A stretch of 64,000 nt of DNA, taken from contig NZ_QYAD01000002.1 in assembly GCF_016758255.1 (NCBI RefSeq), forward strand, positions 186,001-250,000. The letters run 5' to 3'. The stretch comes from Leucobacter chromiireducens subsp. chromiireducens (GTDB lineage Bacteria; Actinomycetota; Actinomycetes; Actinomycetales; Microbacteriaceae). A model generated the notes under the pieces. It did no database searches, was not told the origin of the DNA, and saw nothing but the letters and a program-made list of their open reading frames with translations. This document shows, piece after piece, positions 1 through 8,176 of this stretch; positions within the stretch are counted from its first letter, which is position 1, and each line of letters begins with the position of its first letter. Position numbers and translations under genes: made by a program.

Positions 1-704
1 CATCCCGCGACGACCTGCACATGGATATCGGTGTGAAAACCTACCCGCACCTCACCACCGTTGGGGGAACTGTGTGGGACGACGCGGACGAGGACGGCGA
101 GCAAGAGTCGGGTGAAGCGCCGCTCGCTGATCAGGAGGTGACGCTGTGGGAGCGCGTTGACGGAGACTGGCAGGTCGCTACTGACGCGAACGGTGAGTCG
201 ACGCAACGAACTGATGCCGAGGGGCGTTATGCCTTCGCGGTGCTGCCGACCGAGTACGACGCCGCGGCTCCCGGCTACCTGCTGCCCCGCACGTACCGCA
301 CCACTGTGGCTGTGCCGCAGGCCTTCCGCCTGAGCGCTGGGAGTTTGACGGCCAAGCCCGACGGGAAGCGCGCCGTTTCGCTCGAAGCGCAGATTGTGGA
401 GTTGGCGGATGCGGAGTCCGAAGCGCTTGAAAGCGCTGAGGGTGCCGATACCGCTGTGGACGATCATGAGCCGTCAGCGACTCGGATTGACCTGGCGAGT
501 GTGCGCGATGATCTCACGCTCAGCTACCCGTTTGCGCGGGTGCCTGTGCCAGTCACGCCGACGCCCGGCCTTCCCGTGATCGGCGATCTCGCGGTCACGG
601 GAACCGGGCTCGGTATTGGCGCCGTACTCGGGGTGTTGCTGCTCGCAGCAGGCGGGGTGCTCCTCGGCCTGCGGCGACAGCGCGCGAAGCAGGAAAGCAA
701 ATAG
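1..704 (+). CDS. SdrD_B-like surface protein with sortase signal (5' partial)
   Basis: Only the C-terminal 233 residues are visible; the frame is open through the left edge, so the ATG at 21 is probably internal. The first third (VGGTVWDDADEDGEQESGE... ending near TDAEGRYAF) is an SdrD_B/Cna-B-like beta-sandwich as found in stalks of surface adhesins. The C-terminus has LAVTG (bases 588-602), then about 20 hydrophobic residues and the basic tail RRQRAKQESK. This is the order of a sorting signal, and LAXTG is the motif used by actinobacterial class E sortases. I infer a protein covalently attached to the cell wall. Its stop (702-704) lies just before a gene for a single-pass membrane protein. 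No sortase gene is in the window. Confidence 0.8.
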   Translation, partial: SRDDLHMDIGVKTYPHLTTVGGTVWDDADEDGEQESGEAPLADQEVTLWERVDGDWQVATDANGESTQRTDAEGRYAFAVLPTEYDAAAPGYLLPRTYRTTVAVPQAFRLSAGSLTAKPDGKRAVSLEAQIVELADAESEALESAEGADTAVDDHEPSATRIDLASVRDDLTLSYPFARVPVPVTPTPGLPVIGDLAVTGTGLGIGAVLGVLLLAAGGVLLGLRRQRAKQESK

Positions 705-724
705 TGGAAGCGGAGGAACCCCGA

Positions 725-1186
725 GTGGCAAAGCATGGAGTGCCTGAGCGTGAGCACGCAGCGGAGGCTGCGGAAGCTGCGGAGACGACGGCGGCTCAGG
801 GAACTGGGGCGGAACCCAGCGCGTCTGCTGGGCGTCCCGGTCGCTCTCGGCATCGTGCGCTCTGGCTCGGCGTTGGAGCTGCCGCGGCGCTTGCGATCGG
901 CGCGGTGACCTGGTCCTTGTGGCCCGCGGGTGATGTGCGCACCACCACGGTGCTTGGTGTGGAGTACTCAACGAACCTGAATGTCGAGGAACAGAACGGC
1001 TATACCTACGTCACGGTGCCCGTCAACACGGAGGTGGAGTCCCTGGTGCTTGAGGTGCCCGACGCCGAGGACACCCGGACGATCCGTGAGTTCCTCGCTG
1101 GCCTCGATACGTTCGTGCCCGGAGAACACGTGCTGTCGCTGGGCACAGCAAATCTGCACATCATCGTGGACGGGCTCGCCGAGTAG
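725..1186 (+). CDS. Single-pass membrane protein, unknown function
   Basis: About 153 residues. I chose GTG 725 because GGAGG at 712-716 sits 8 bases before it; an in-frame GTG at 704 would overlap the upstream stop by one base but has no ribosome site. The N-terminal 40 residues are rich in Ala and Glu, then a membrane segment (ALWLGVGAAAALAIGAVTW) is followed by an outer domain of about 80 residues with no cysteines. The gene follows the sortase-substrate gene without a gap, so the two are probably co-transcribed and may both act at the envelope. I do not recognise the outer domain. Confidence 0.65.
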   Translation: MAKHGVPEREHAAEAAEAAETTAAQGTGAEPSASAGRPGRSRHRALWLGVGAAAALAIGAVTWSLWPAGDVRTTTVLGVEYSTNLNVEEQNGYTYVTVPVNTEVESLVLEVPDAEDTRTIREFLAGLDTFVPGEHVLSLGTANLHIIVDGLAE

Positions 1187-1203
1187 GCGGAGGGAGCTCC
1201 TCC

Positions 1204-1234
1204 TTGACCCTCCCGTAGCGGGAGCCTGCATCCT
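1204..1234 (+). promoter_or_regulatory. MerR-type autoregulated promoter and operator
   Basis: TTGACC (1204-1209) is the -35 box. A perfect inverted repeat, CTCCCG-TAG-CGGGAG (1210-1224), fills the spacer, and CATCCT (1229-1234) lies 19 bp from the -35. The stretched 19-bp spacer filled by a palindrome is the hallmark of promoters that MerR proteins untwist. The expected RNA start falls on or next to ATG 1241, so the transcript would be leaderless. Confidence 0.75.
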
Positions 1235-1240
1235 TGAATC

Positions 1241-2077
1241 ATGTTGCAAATCGGAGATTTCGCGGGGATTACCGGACTGAGCGTGAAAGCGCTGCGCCAC
1301 TACGGAGAGAAAGCGGTGCTGGCTCCCGAGGTGGTGGATGAGCGGTCGGGATACCGCTGGTACGCCGAAGGGCAGGTGCGTACCGGCGCGACCATTCGAG
1401 CGATGCGGGCGGGCGGGGTGCCGCTGCCGGAGATCGCGGAGGCGCTGGGCGCGAGTTCAGTTGGAGCTGACGGGGCACTCGACGCGCTCGAAGCTCACCG
1501 TGAACGTGTGCTCGAAGAGCGCGCGCGGGAGGATCTCGCGCACGAGGCCGCGGTGAACGAACTTCGCGCACTGCGAGTTCCGGTCCATGTCGAACTTCGA
1601 CAGCAGCCCGAACAGCACTTCGTTGGACGAGCGCTGCACGCACCAGGCGACGATCTCGACGAGCTGACCGACGACGAAGCGAACGCGGTCTTCGGGGAGC
1701 TCTTCGAGCGTCTCGCCGACGCGAGAATCCCGGTGAGCGGTGAGTTCTGGACGACGCTGGGGACCGGCGAGAACGGTGGTGTTGCGCTCATGGGCTGCTG
1801 GGAAGTGCCCCATTCCCTCGGCGCCGCGTGGACCTTCCCCGGGGACCGGGCAGGCACGCTGCCACCCCGCACCGAGCTCGTTGCGACGTGGCGGCCCGAA
1901 GAGGGGGAAGAACTCCCGGAGGGGGCGACGCACCCCGCGATCGTCGCGCTCTTCGACGCGCTCGATGAGCGTGGCATCGAGCTGCGCCTCGGGCGTATGG
2001 AGGTGCGGCAAACGATTCGCGGGCAGGATCCTAATGGATTCAGCGTGGAAGTGTCGGTGGTGGTTGCGGAACGCTAG
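1241..2077 (+). CDS. MerR family regulator with GyrI-like effector domain
   Basis: 278 residues. Residues 1-70 form the MerR helix-turn-helix and wing (GDFAGITGLSVKALRHYGE, then SGYRWYAEGQV), followed by a dimerisation helix. Residues from about 115 resemble a GyrI/Rob-type effector-binding domain, which in BmrR-like proteins binds amphipathic drugs. MerR proteins of this form activate drug efflux or their own gene. The operator just upstream shows likely self-control. No efflux gene follows directly; the next gene encodes a small HEAT-like protein, so the target outside this promoter is unknown. Confidence 0.88.
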   Translation: MLQIGDFAGITGLSVKALRHYGEKAVLAPEVVDERSGYRWYAEGQVRTGATIRAMRAGGVPLPEIAEALGASSVGADGALDALEAHRERVLEERAREDLAHEAAVNELRALRVPVHVELRQQPEQHFVGRALHAPGDDLDELTDDEANAVFGELFERLADARIPVSGEFWTTLGTGENGGVALMGCWEVPHSLGAAWTFPGDRAGTLPPRTELVATWRPEEGEELPEGATHPAIVALFDALDERGIELRLGRMEVRQTIRGQDPNGFSVEVSVVVAER

Positions 2078-2156
2078 CCTCGGGTGAGATCGCCACGGCC
2101 GGGCGAGACGACCGTGCCGTGGGCCGGTTGCGGAGGCCAACAATGTGGAGGACACC

Positions 2157-2525
2157 ATGGGAAAGCGGAAGACACCCGAAGAACGGGCTGCTGAAGAAGA
2201 ACGTTACGTCCGCGCGCTGGGGGCCCACACGGACGACGAGTTCGAGCCGTTCTTCACCGACACGAACCAGTCCATTCGCAATGCTGCGGCGCTGAACCCG
2301 GATGCCAGCCCCGCGGTGCTTGCGCGCTTTGCACAGGATCGCTTCTGGAGCGTGCGCGTCGCCGTCGCCGAGCACCCGAATACGAGCCGGGAGACGATTC
2401 TCGGAATGCTCGAGGAGAAGCCGGCGCGACGCGGGGTGGTGCACCACGCGGCTCGCGAGCGCCTCGAACGCGAGGGCATCGTGTTCGGTGAGGATGGACT
2501 GCCGGAGGCGCCCCTGGTGGAGTGA
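2157..2525 (+). CDS. Small HEAT-like or variant leucine-rich repeat protein
   Basis: 122 residues from ATG 2157, which has GGAGG 5 bases upstream; GTG 2145 overlaps that ribosome site and is unlikely. Residues 30-85 carry two to three repeats of the form xAALNPDASPAVLARFAQD and VAVAEHPNTSRETILGMLEE, as in the variant leucine-rich repeats common in actinobacterial small proteins. The N-terminus is highly charged. No catalytic motif or membrane segment is visible. A protein-binding role is likely; the partner is unknown. Confidence 0.6.
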   Translation: MGKRKTPEERAAEEERYVRALGAHTDDEFEPFFTDTNQSIRNAAALNPDASPAVLARFAQDRFWSVRVAVAEHPNTSRETILGMLEEKPARRGVVHHAARERLEREGIVFGEDGLPEAPLVE

Positions 2526-2642
2526 ACCGTGTGTTTGCGCAAACGTCAGCTGCAGCCCATTCGCGTGTCTGATGTGCTCGCTACACTCAGAACACGGCCA
2601 GATCGACCGGTCGAGGTCCATACGAATCGAGAGGCAGCACAC

Positions 2643-3029
2643 ATGGGGGCATGGGGCAGCGCACCCTGGGATACGGATGGTGCGGCGGATTGGTTCGCCG
2701 AGTTCTTCGAGGGAGTTGACGCGGATGCGCGCATCTCCGAGGCGTTCGAAGCGGATGACGACTACGACCGCATTCGGGCAGCCGGCTACCTCCTTGCCGT
2801 GCTCGGGCGCGGCTATATCTGGCCCGGCGATCTCGAGCGCCTCGACGCGCTGCTCGAGCGTGGGATCGAGCTGCTCTCCGAGATGCTGGAGCCCGACTCT
2901 GAGTTCCGTGAGCTCTGGGAAGACGATCCCGAGGTCCTCGCCGCGGTGCGAGCCGAACTCGCCGTCCTTGAGGAGCGCCTTGGCGGCGACGACGAGGCAG
3001 ACGACGATGAGGATGACGCGGATCGATAG
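2643..3029 (+). CDS. DUF4259 domain protein
   Basis: 128 residues from ATG 2643. The opening MGAWGSAPWDTDGAADWFAE is the conserved start of the DUF4259 family, which makes this start firm although the frame is open further upstream. The rest is acidic and helical, ending in a run of Asp and Glu (DDEADDDEDDADR). Family function is unknown; members are small cytosolic proteins. The gene lies in a run of single small genes on the same strand with no clear operon. Confidence 0.8.
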   Translation: MGAWGSAPWDTDGAADWFAEFFEGVDADARISEAFEADDDYDRIRAAGYLLAVLGRGYIWPGDLERLDALLERGIELLSEMLEPDSEFRELWEDDPEVLAAVRAELAVLEERLGGDDEADDDEDDADR

Positions 3030-3122
3030 CGACGACGAGCGGGGCACCGAGCACGGTATGGTCTGAAGTCGGCCAGCCTCGATTCCGGGCGCCGGTATTC
3101 CGCGAGCCCTGAGGAGGACGCC

Positions 3123-3530
3123 ATGACTGACGAGACCCCCGAGACCACGCAGCTCCCGCCGTGCCCCGAGTGCGGCAGCGAGTACGCGTACGAGATGGGT
3201 GCGTTGCTCGTCTGCCCCATGTGCGCGCACGAGTGGGCGGCCGTGGTTGGCGACGGTGTGGCTCACGGTACTGACGCAAACAACGGGGCGAGCGCGAGTG
3301 CCGACGTGATTCGCGACTCTGTGGGCAACGTGCTCTCGGACGGCGACACGGTGACGGTCGTGAAGACCGTCAAGGTCTCGGGCGGCGGGGGTGGCTCGAT
3401 CAAGGCCGGCACGAAGGTGACCGGGATCCGGCTTGCGCCGGGCGGCGCCGGCGGGCACGACATCGATGCACGCGTGCCCGGCTTCGGCAAGATGATGCTG
3501 AAATCAAGCGTGGTGCGGCGCGCAAACTGA
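3123..3530 (+). CDS. yjdM: YjdM/PhnA family zinc-ribbon protein
   Basis: 135 residues with a strong ribosome site (GAGGAGG) before ATG 3123. Residues 13-37 form a zinc ribbon (CPECG and CPMC). The C-terminal half (RDSVGNVLSDGDTVTVVKTV, then KAGTKVTGIRL) is the SH3-like PhnA/YjdM domain ending in LKSSVVRR. Named for alkylphosphonate use in E. coli, but the family's role is not settled. A VOC protein of the PhnB/YjdN type follows 100 bp downstream; yjdM and yjdN are also neighbours in enterobacteria, so the pairing may be meaningful. Confidence 0.88.
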   Translation: MTDETPETTQLPPCPECGSEYAYEMGALLVCPMCAHEWAAVVGDGVAHGTDANNGASASADVIRDSVGNVLSDGDTVTVVKTVKVSGGGGGSIKAGTKVTGIRLAPGGAGGHDIDARVPGFGKMMLKSSVVRRAN

Positions 3531-3629
3531 TCCCCGTCTACTGAATGTGCGCCAGGGGCTTCCGCGGGGCCTGGGCCAGGTGCATACTGAGCGCACGCGG
3601 ATCCCATCCGCTCCGTCGAAGGAGTCATC

Positions 3630-4058
3630 ATGACGCACACACTGGCCACATACATCTCGCTGCCGGGGTCTACCGGCGAAGCAATGGAGCACTGGCACGA
3701 AGTGTTCGGGGGTGAGCTCGAGATCCTGCGCTACGGCGACATGCCGCCCATGCCGGGCATGCCGTTCGAGCCAGACGCGAAGGCGGTTGCGCACGCAACG
3801 CTGACCCTACCCGCGGGGGTGATCGCCGGCGGCGACTCGATGGACCCTGGCACGGACTACCCCGTGCGCGGCTCGGCCTATTCGCTGCTCTACACGACCG
3901 ACACTCCGGACGAGGCGCGAGCGTACATCGCGAAACTCCTTGCAGGAGGCGGCACTGAGGGGATGCCCTTCGAAGAGGCGCCGTGGGGTGACTGGTACGG
4001 TCAGGTATTCGACCGCTACGGCGTGATGTGGTCGTTCTCGTGCAGCGCCGCTGCGTGA
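3630..4058 (+). CDS. VOC superfamily protein, PhnB/YjdN-like
   Basis: 142 residues, GAAGGAG ribosome site before ATG 3630. The sequence (THTLATYISLPGSTGEAMEH near the start; MPFEEAPWGDWYGQVFDRYG near the end) matches the glyoxalase-fold PhnB family, in which two beta-alpha-beta-beta-beta modules form one metal-binding or ligand-binding pocket. The reaction is unknown for most members. It lies 100 bp after the YjdM gene. Confidence 0.85.
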   Translation: MTHTLATYISLPGSTGEAMEHWHEVFGGELEILRYGDMPPMPGMPFEPDAKAVAHATLTLPAGVIAGGDSMDPGTDYPVRGSAYSLLYTTDTPDEARAYIAKLLAGGGTEGMPFEEAPWGDWYGQVFDRYGVMWSFSCSAAA

Positions 4059-4107
4059 GAGTGAGCCGGGGCGGCTGACACCGAAACCCCGGGGGAGGAC
4101 TTCGAGG

Positions 4108-4656
4108 ATGGCAGCAACACCGATGAGCAGCGCCGGTACGGCACCCGCACGGGGCCGAACGGCGAAGCAGCCTGCGATGCGCCCGGGCGACGAGCCGGCG
4201 GAGCAGGTACTCGACCGTGTGTCGGGTCCGCGCCGTGCGGAAGCCGACGAGTTGCTCGCGCTGCACCGCGAGGTGAGCGGCGAGGCCCCCATTGTCTGGG
4301 CCGGGCGCATCATCGGTTTCGGTGAGGTCAGCTACCTGTACGAGAGCGGACACGGTGGGATCATGCCCGAGCTCGCGTTTGCGACCGCGCAGGCGAAGCA
4401 CACCATCTACTTCCCGGCTGGTTTCGCCGAGCGCTGGCCCGAGCTGCTCGCCGAGCTTGGTCCGCACACCGCGAGCAAGGCCTGCCTCTACATCACGCGT
4501 CTGGCGCGCGTCGATCGCTCGGTGCTGCGTGCGCTGCTCGAACGGGCGCTCGAGGAGACTCGAACGGATGCCGGGGCGCAGGACACCGATCCGAACGCGA
4601 ACTCGGACATGGATTCGGACGCGGGCTCAGGCTCCGTAGCGCAGCGCGATGCGTAG
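4108..4656 (+). CDS. DUF1801 domain protein
   Basis: 182 residues. After a low-complexity N-terminus of about 35 residues, residues 40-145 match DUF1801 (YdhG/frataxin-like fold): VSGPRRAEADELLALHREVSG, then APIVWAGRIIGFGEVSYLYE and KACLYITRLARVDRSVLRAL. The C-terminal tail is acidic and disordered. Family function is unknown; an iron-chaperone role has been suggested for some members. Its last eight bases overlap the next gene's first possible start, suggesting translational coupling. Confidence 0.78.
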   Translation: MAATPMSSAGTAPARGRTAKQPAMRPGDEPAEQVLDRVSGPRRAEADELLALHREVSGEAPIVWAGRIIGFGEVSYLYESGHGGIMPELAFATAQAKHTIYFPAGFAERWPELLAELGPHTASKACLYITRLARVDRSVLRALLERALEETRTDAGAQDTDPNANSDMDSDAGSGSVAQRDA

Positions 4657-6274
4657 CCCCGGCCGAGCGCACCGCCGGGCGGGCATGCGCAGCGTGAGCG
4701 TCCGCAGCGCGACGATCGCGGGAGCGCTTGCCGCGCTGCTGGTGCTGAGCGGGTGCATGGCTGGCTTCCCCGGGTGGCGGGGCTGGCCGGGTGGTGGCTC
4801 GGCGGGACCAGGCTCAGGGAACGCGAACTCCGCCTCGGCGGTGCAGGAGCGCGACTTCGCGGAGCTCTACGCGCAGCGCATCGCCTGGCGCGAGTGCCTT
4901 CCCGAGGACGGCCTCGACGACGACACCGGTGCGGCGCTCGAGGAAGCAGGCTACACGCTCGCGAAGATCCGCTGCGGCACCGTGATCGCACCGCTCGACT
5001 GGGAGGACCCCACAGATCGGGATCGGATCGAGCTCGCCGTCGTGCACCTCCCCGCGCTCGGCACGAAGCCGCTCGGCACCCTGCTCGGCAACCCCGGCGG
5101 CCCCGGCGCTACGGGCGTCGACTTCATGCTGGGCATGCCGCTGTCGCCCGGCTTCGAGCCGATCGCAGAGCGCTACGGGCTGCTGGGCTTTGACCCGCGT
5201 GGGATCGGCAACAGCACACCGCTCGATTGCGATGGCGGCGGCTCGGAGATCACCGCGATCCAGATCGGTACGTGCGTGGCGACGAACCCGATCGCGCACA
5301 CGATGGGCACGTCTCAGGTGGCGCGCGACATGGAGCTCATGCGCGCGCTGCTCGATGAGGAACGCCTGAACTTCCTCGGCTACTCGTACGGCACTATGCT
5401 CGGCGCGACGTACGCGACCCTCTTCCCCGAGCGCGCAGGACGCATGGTGCTCGACAGCGCGGAGAACGCGCAGTGGGCGAGCCCTATCCACGCCTTCGAT
5501 CAGGCGGCGGCGATCGCGAAGGCGACGGTGGCGCTTGCCACCTCGTGCCGCACCGAGTATCGCGACGAGGTCGAGGTGTGCCCCTTCGTTGATGAGGCGA
5601 GCCTGCTCAAGGTGCTCGGCGAACTCGACGAGAAGCCGCTCGAGGCGACGGACGGGACGCAGATTACTGGGCAGGACCTGCAGGGGTTTCTGACCGACAC
5701 GCTCTACCAGAGCCACTTCGAGCGCGGGCGAGCACTGGATCGTATCGCTCTTGCGTTGTTTGGCGACCAAGACGCGATCGACGAGATCGGTGCGGCGGTG
5801 GCGCCCGACCCCGCGGGAGGAATCGACCTCGCGATGGAGATTGTGAGCTGTCACTCGTTCCCCATCGAGCCCGACATCCCGGGGCTGCTCGCGCACATTG
5901 AGGAGGCGGGCATGCCCCGCCTGCTCGGCGGCCCCGAGATCTCGGACGACACCCTTGCGCCGTTCGTTGACCTCTCTTGCTACGCGCTCCCCGAGAGCGG
6001 CCTCGACATTACGGACTCGTTCCACGCGCCGGACACGGCGGAGCCGCTTCTCGTGATTGGGATCACGGGAGACCACGCGACCCCGTACCCGTACGCGAAG
6101 GAGCTGGTGGACGAGCTCGGCAACGCGCGACTGCTCACCCTTGACGGGCAGGGGCACGCTGCCTCGTACTCCGATCGCTCCTCGTGCGTGGACGATGCGG
6201 TGACCGAGTACCTCCTCGCGGGCGCACTCCCAGCCGCTGGCGCGGTGTGCCGTGACGACGCGGCCGAGGCGTAA
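4649..6274 (+). CDS. Secreted tripeptidyl-aminopeptidase-like lipoprotein (alpha/beta hydrolase)
   Basis: 541 residues from ATG 4649, which overlaps the previous stop; ATG 4685 would give a more usual signal peptide and is equally possible. The signal ends in the lipobox LVLSGC. The alpha/beta hydrolase fold carries the oxyanion motif GNPGGPGATG, the nucleophile elbow GYSYG (Ser), Asp in ITGDHATP and His in GQGHAASYS, with the TAP-like C-terminal domain. Relatives (Streptomyces SlpD/Tap, mycobacterial CaeA) remove short N-terminal peptides or hydrolyse esters outside the membrane. Three peptide importers nearby make a role in peptide feeding plausible. Confidence 0.88.
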   Translation: MRSPGRAHRRAGMRSVSVRSATIAGALAALLVLSGCMAGFPGWRGWPGGGSAGPGSGNANSASAVQERDFAELYAQRIAWRECLPEDGLDDDTGAALEEAGYTLAKIRCGTVIAPLDWEDPTDRDRIELAVVHLPALGTKPLGTLLGNPGGPGATGVDFMLGMPLSPGFEPIAERYGLLGFDPRGIGNSTPLDCDGGGSEITAIQIGTCVATNPIAHTMGTSQVARDMELMRALLDEERLNFLGYSYGTMLGATYATLFPERAGRMVLDSAENAQWASPIHAFDQAAAIAKATVALATSCRTEYRDEVEVCPFVDEASLLKVLGELDEKPLEATDGTQITGQDLQGFLTDTLYQSHFERGRALDRIALALFGDQDAIDEIGAAVAPDPAGGIDLAMEIVSCHSFPIEPDIPGLLAHIEEAGMPRLLGGPEISDDTLAPFVDLSCYALPESGLDITDSFHAPDTAEPLLVIGITGDHATPYPYAKELVDELGNARLLTLDGQGHAASYSDRSSCVDDAVTEYLLAGALPAAGAVCRDDAAEA

Positions 6275-6277
6275 GAT
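6272..6277 (+). promoter_or_regulatory. -10 box for leaderless DUF4287 gene
   Basis: TAAGAT lies 7 bases before ATG 6285, overlapping the stop codon of the peptidase gene. No ribosome site is visible. Confidence 0.5.
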
Positions 6278-6284
6278 CAGCGAC

Positions 6285-6494
6285 ATGACCGAGCGTGCCA
6301 CCGGACCCAAATCGTACTTCCCGTCGATCGAGGCGAAGTACGGCAAATCGATCGACGAATGGATCGCACTCCTACGCCCGCACGCGGGCGAGAAACACAT
6401 GGAGCAGGTCGCATTCCTCAAGGAGCAGGGGATGGGGCACGGCCACGCGAACGCCCTCGTGCACGTGTTCCGCGCGGAGCACGACGGCGCCTGA
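6285..6494 (+). CDS. DUF4287 domain protein
   Basis: 69 residues. The sequence (PKSYFPSIEAKYGKSIDEWI, then VAFLKEQGMGHGHANALVHV) is the DUF4287 domain almost end to end. Members are small cytosolic proteins found alone or fused to DUF5655; the function is unknown. I start at ATG 6285 because the homologous region begins there and a -10 box sits 7 bases upstream. Confidence 0.8.
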   Translation: MTERATGPKSYFPSIEAKYGKSIDEWIALLRPHAGEKHMEQVAFLKEQGMGHGHANALVHVFRAEHDGA

Positions 6495-6541
6495 CCGGCG
6501 AGGGCCAGCTGAAATCACAGCGGCTTCCGAAGCTAGGCCAG

Positions 6542-6547
6542 TAGCCT
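6542..6547 (+). promoter_or_regulatory. -10 box for leaderless alarmone synthetase gene
   Basis: TAGCCT, followed by 6 bases and ATG 6554. No ribosome site is present, so the transcript probably begins at the start codon. Confidence 0.5.
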
Positions 6548-6553
6548 GCTGAC

Positions 6554-7300
6554 ATGAGCACCGACGCACCCGCCGCATCCGCGCAGGAACCGGAGCCCGA
6601 CTCGCACTCGGCGCTTGCCGCCGCCGACAACGACGAGATCACCATCTCCGCAAGCGCGCTGCGCACCCTCGGCGATCAGATGCAGCGATTCCTGCTGGAG
6701 TACCGCTTCGCTATGCAGGAGGTCGAGACGAAACTCGCCATTCTGCGCGAGGAGTTTCTCCACATGCACGAGTACAACCCGATCGAGCACGTGTCGAGCC
6801 GCGTGAAGTCCGTGGACAGCCTCGTTGCGAAGCTCGAGCGGCGCGGCATTGGCAGCGAGTTCGAGGTGATCCGTCGGGAGATCCACGACATCGCTGGTGT
6901 GCGTGTCACCTGCGCGTTCATCAACGACGTCTATCGGCTCTTCGACCTGTTGACGCAGCAGGATGACATCACCGTGCTCGAGGTCGAGGATTACATCGAG
7001 ACCCCGAAGGAGAACGGGTACCAGAGCCTGCACACCATCCTCTCGATCCCGGTCTACCTCTCGACGGGGCGCGTGGACGTGCCGGTCGAGGTGCAGTTCC
7101 GCACCATCGCGATGGACTTCTGGGCGAGCCTTGAACACAAGATTTACTACAAGTACGCGCGGCAGGTGCCCGACTCACTCACGCAAGAGCTCAAGCGCGC
7201 GGCCGACACCGCCGCCGAGCTCGACACCCGCATGGAGCGCCTCCACATCCAGCTGCACGGCCAAACCGGGCGACCACGCAACATCGTCCGCCAGGTCTAG
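6554..7300 (+). CDS. Small alarmone synthetase (RelA/SpoT synthetase domain)
   Basis: 248 residues, the length of stand-alone RelQ/RelP-type enzymes, with no hydrolase, TGS or ACT domain. The synthetase domain (residues 40-220) shows VSSRVKSVDSLVAKLERRG, IHDIAGVRVTCAF, the ATP/GTP-site loop TPKENGYQSLHTI and VEVQFRTIAMDFWASLEHKI. The product is expected to make (p)ppGpp from ATP and GDP or GTP in the cytosol. The first 35 residues are acidic and probably disordered. The full-length Rel enzyme is not in the window. No cognate hydrolase or toxin-type neighbour is present. Confidence 0.88.
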   Translation: MSTDAPAASAQEPEPDSHSALAAADNDEITISASALRTLGDQMQRFLLEYRFAMQEVETKLAILREEFLHMHEYNPIEHVSSRVKSVDSLVAKLERRGIGSEFEVIRREIHDIAGVRVTCAFINDVYRLFDLLTQQDDITVLEVEDYIETPKENGYQSLHTILSIPVYLSTGRVDVPVEVQFRTIAMDFWASLEHKIYYKYARQVPDSLTQELKRAADTAAELDTRMERLHIQLHGQTGRPRNIVRQV

Positions 7301-7345
7301 CGACACATCCTGGGCGCGCTCGCGCGTGTCGGCACCGCGGTGCGC

Positions 7346-7351
7346 TACGGT
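7346..7351 (+). promoter_or_regulatory. -10 box for leaderless phosphotransferase gene
   Basis: TACGGT, then 6 bases, then GTG 7358. This spacing favours GTG 7358 over the in-frame GTG at 7340. Confidence 0.5.
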
Positions 7352-7357
7352 CGAATT

Positions 7358-8176
7358 GTGGAGAGCGAACACCTGCCGGGCGGATCGGGCGGTGTCTGGC
7401 GGATCGCCGGCGCCGATGGGGTGACGCGCGTCCACCGGCCCACGGGCCCTTGGACCCCCGCGGTGCACGAGTTGCTCGCGCACCTGCACGCGCGCGGCCT
7501 TGATGGCATCCCCGAAGTCGAGGGATTCGACGACGAGGGACGTGAGGTGCTGGAGTACCTCCCCGGACGCACGCTCGATCCCGAGACTGAGCAGGTGAGT
7601 GACGAGGCGCTCGCCGCAGCGGCGGCCTGGCTGCGCCGGTTTCACGATGCAGTACGAGACTTCCCGCGAGACGCCCGCGAGTGGCGGCAGGGCGCACAGG
7701 AACTCGCTAACGGCGAGGTGATCTGTCACAACGATCCCGGGCTCTACAACTGGATGATTCTCGACGGTGAGTTCGCGGGAATGATTGATTGGGATCGGGC
7801 AGGCCCGGGCCGCCCGATCGAAGATCTCGCGTTCCTCTGCTGGTCGGGGGTCCCTTTGCTCCGCGAGATTCCAGTGGCCGACGCCGCGCGTCGCGTCGAT
7901 ATCGCCGCGGCGGCCTACGGTGATGTCGCGCCCGAGGAGCTCCTCGCTGCGGTTGACGCACGAATGGAACTCATCGCCGCGCGCTGGCGTGCGGGCCTCG
8001 AGCGAGAAGATCCGGGCACCATCGCGCTCCGCGACGGCGGCATCATGGCGCGTCACGCGGCGCGGGTCGCCGGCTTCTCGGCTCGCCGCGAGAAGCTGCG
8101 CGCTTTGCTGGTTTCCGACGGCGCGAGCCGGCCCGGCGCAACACCCCAGATCCCGATCGAGCACAGGAGCGAATGA
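7358..8176 (+). CDS. APH family phosphotransferase
   Basis: 272 residues from GTG 7358. The kinase-like fold shows the catalytic loop CHNDPGLYNW (Asp as base, Asn for metal) near residue 125 and the metal-binding IDWDRAGPGRPIEDLAF about 20 residues later. The family covers aminoglycoside, choline, homoserine and methylthioribose kinases; the substrate cannot be read from sequence. The stop overlaps the start of a homocysteine S-methyltransferase gene by four bases, so a small substrate linked to methionine recycling is one idea. The glycine-rich N-lobe loop is short (LPGGSGGVWRI). Confidence 0.82.
   Translation: MESEHLPGGSGGVWRIAGADGVTRVHRPTGPWTPAVHELLAHLHARGLDGIPEVEGFDDEGREVLEYLPGRTLDPETEQVSDEALAAAAAWLRRFHDAVRDFPRDAREWRQGAQELANGEVICHNDPGLYNWMILDGEFAGMIDWDRAGPGRPIEDLAFLCWSGVPLLREIPVADAARRVDIAAAAYGDVAPEELLAAVDARMELIAARWRAGLEREDPGTIALRDGGIMARHAARVAGFSARREKLRALLVSDGASRPGATPQIPIEHRSE

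Noticed and set aside
2040-3458. Minus-strand open frame of 472 residues opposite three small genes
   Set aside because: The plus-strand genes have ribosome sites and family matches; this frame has no motif.
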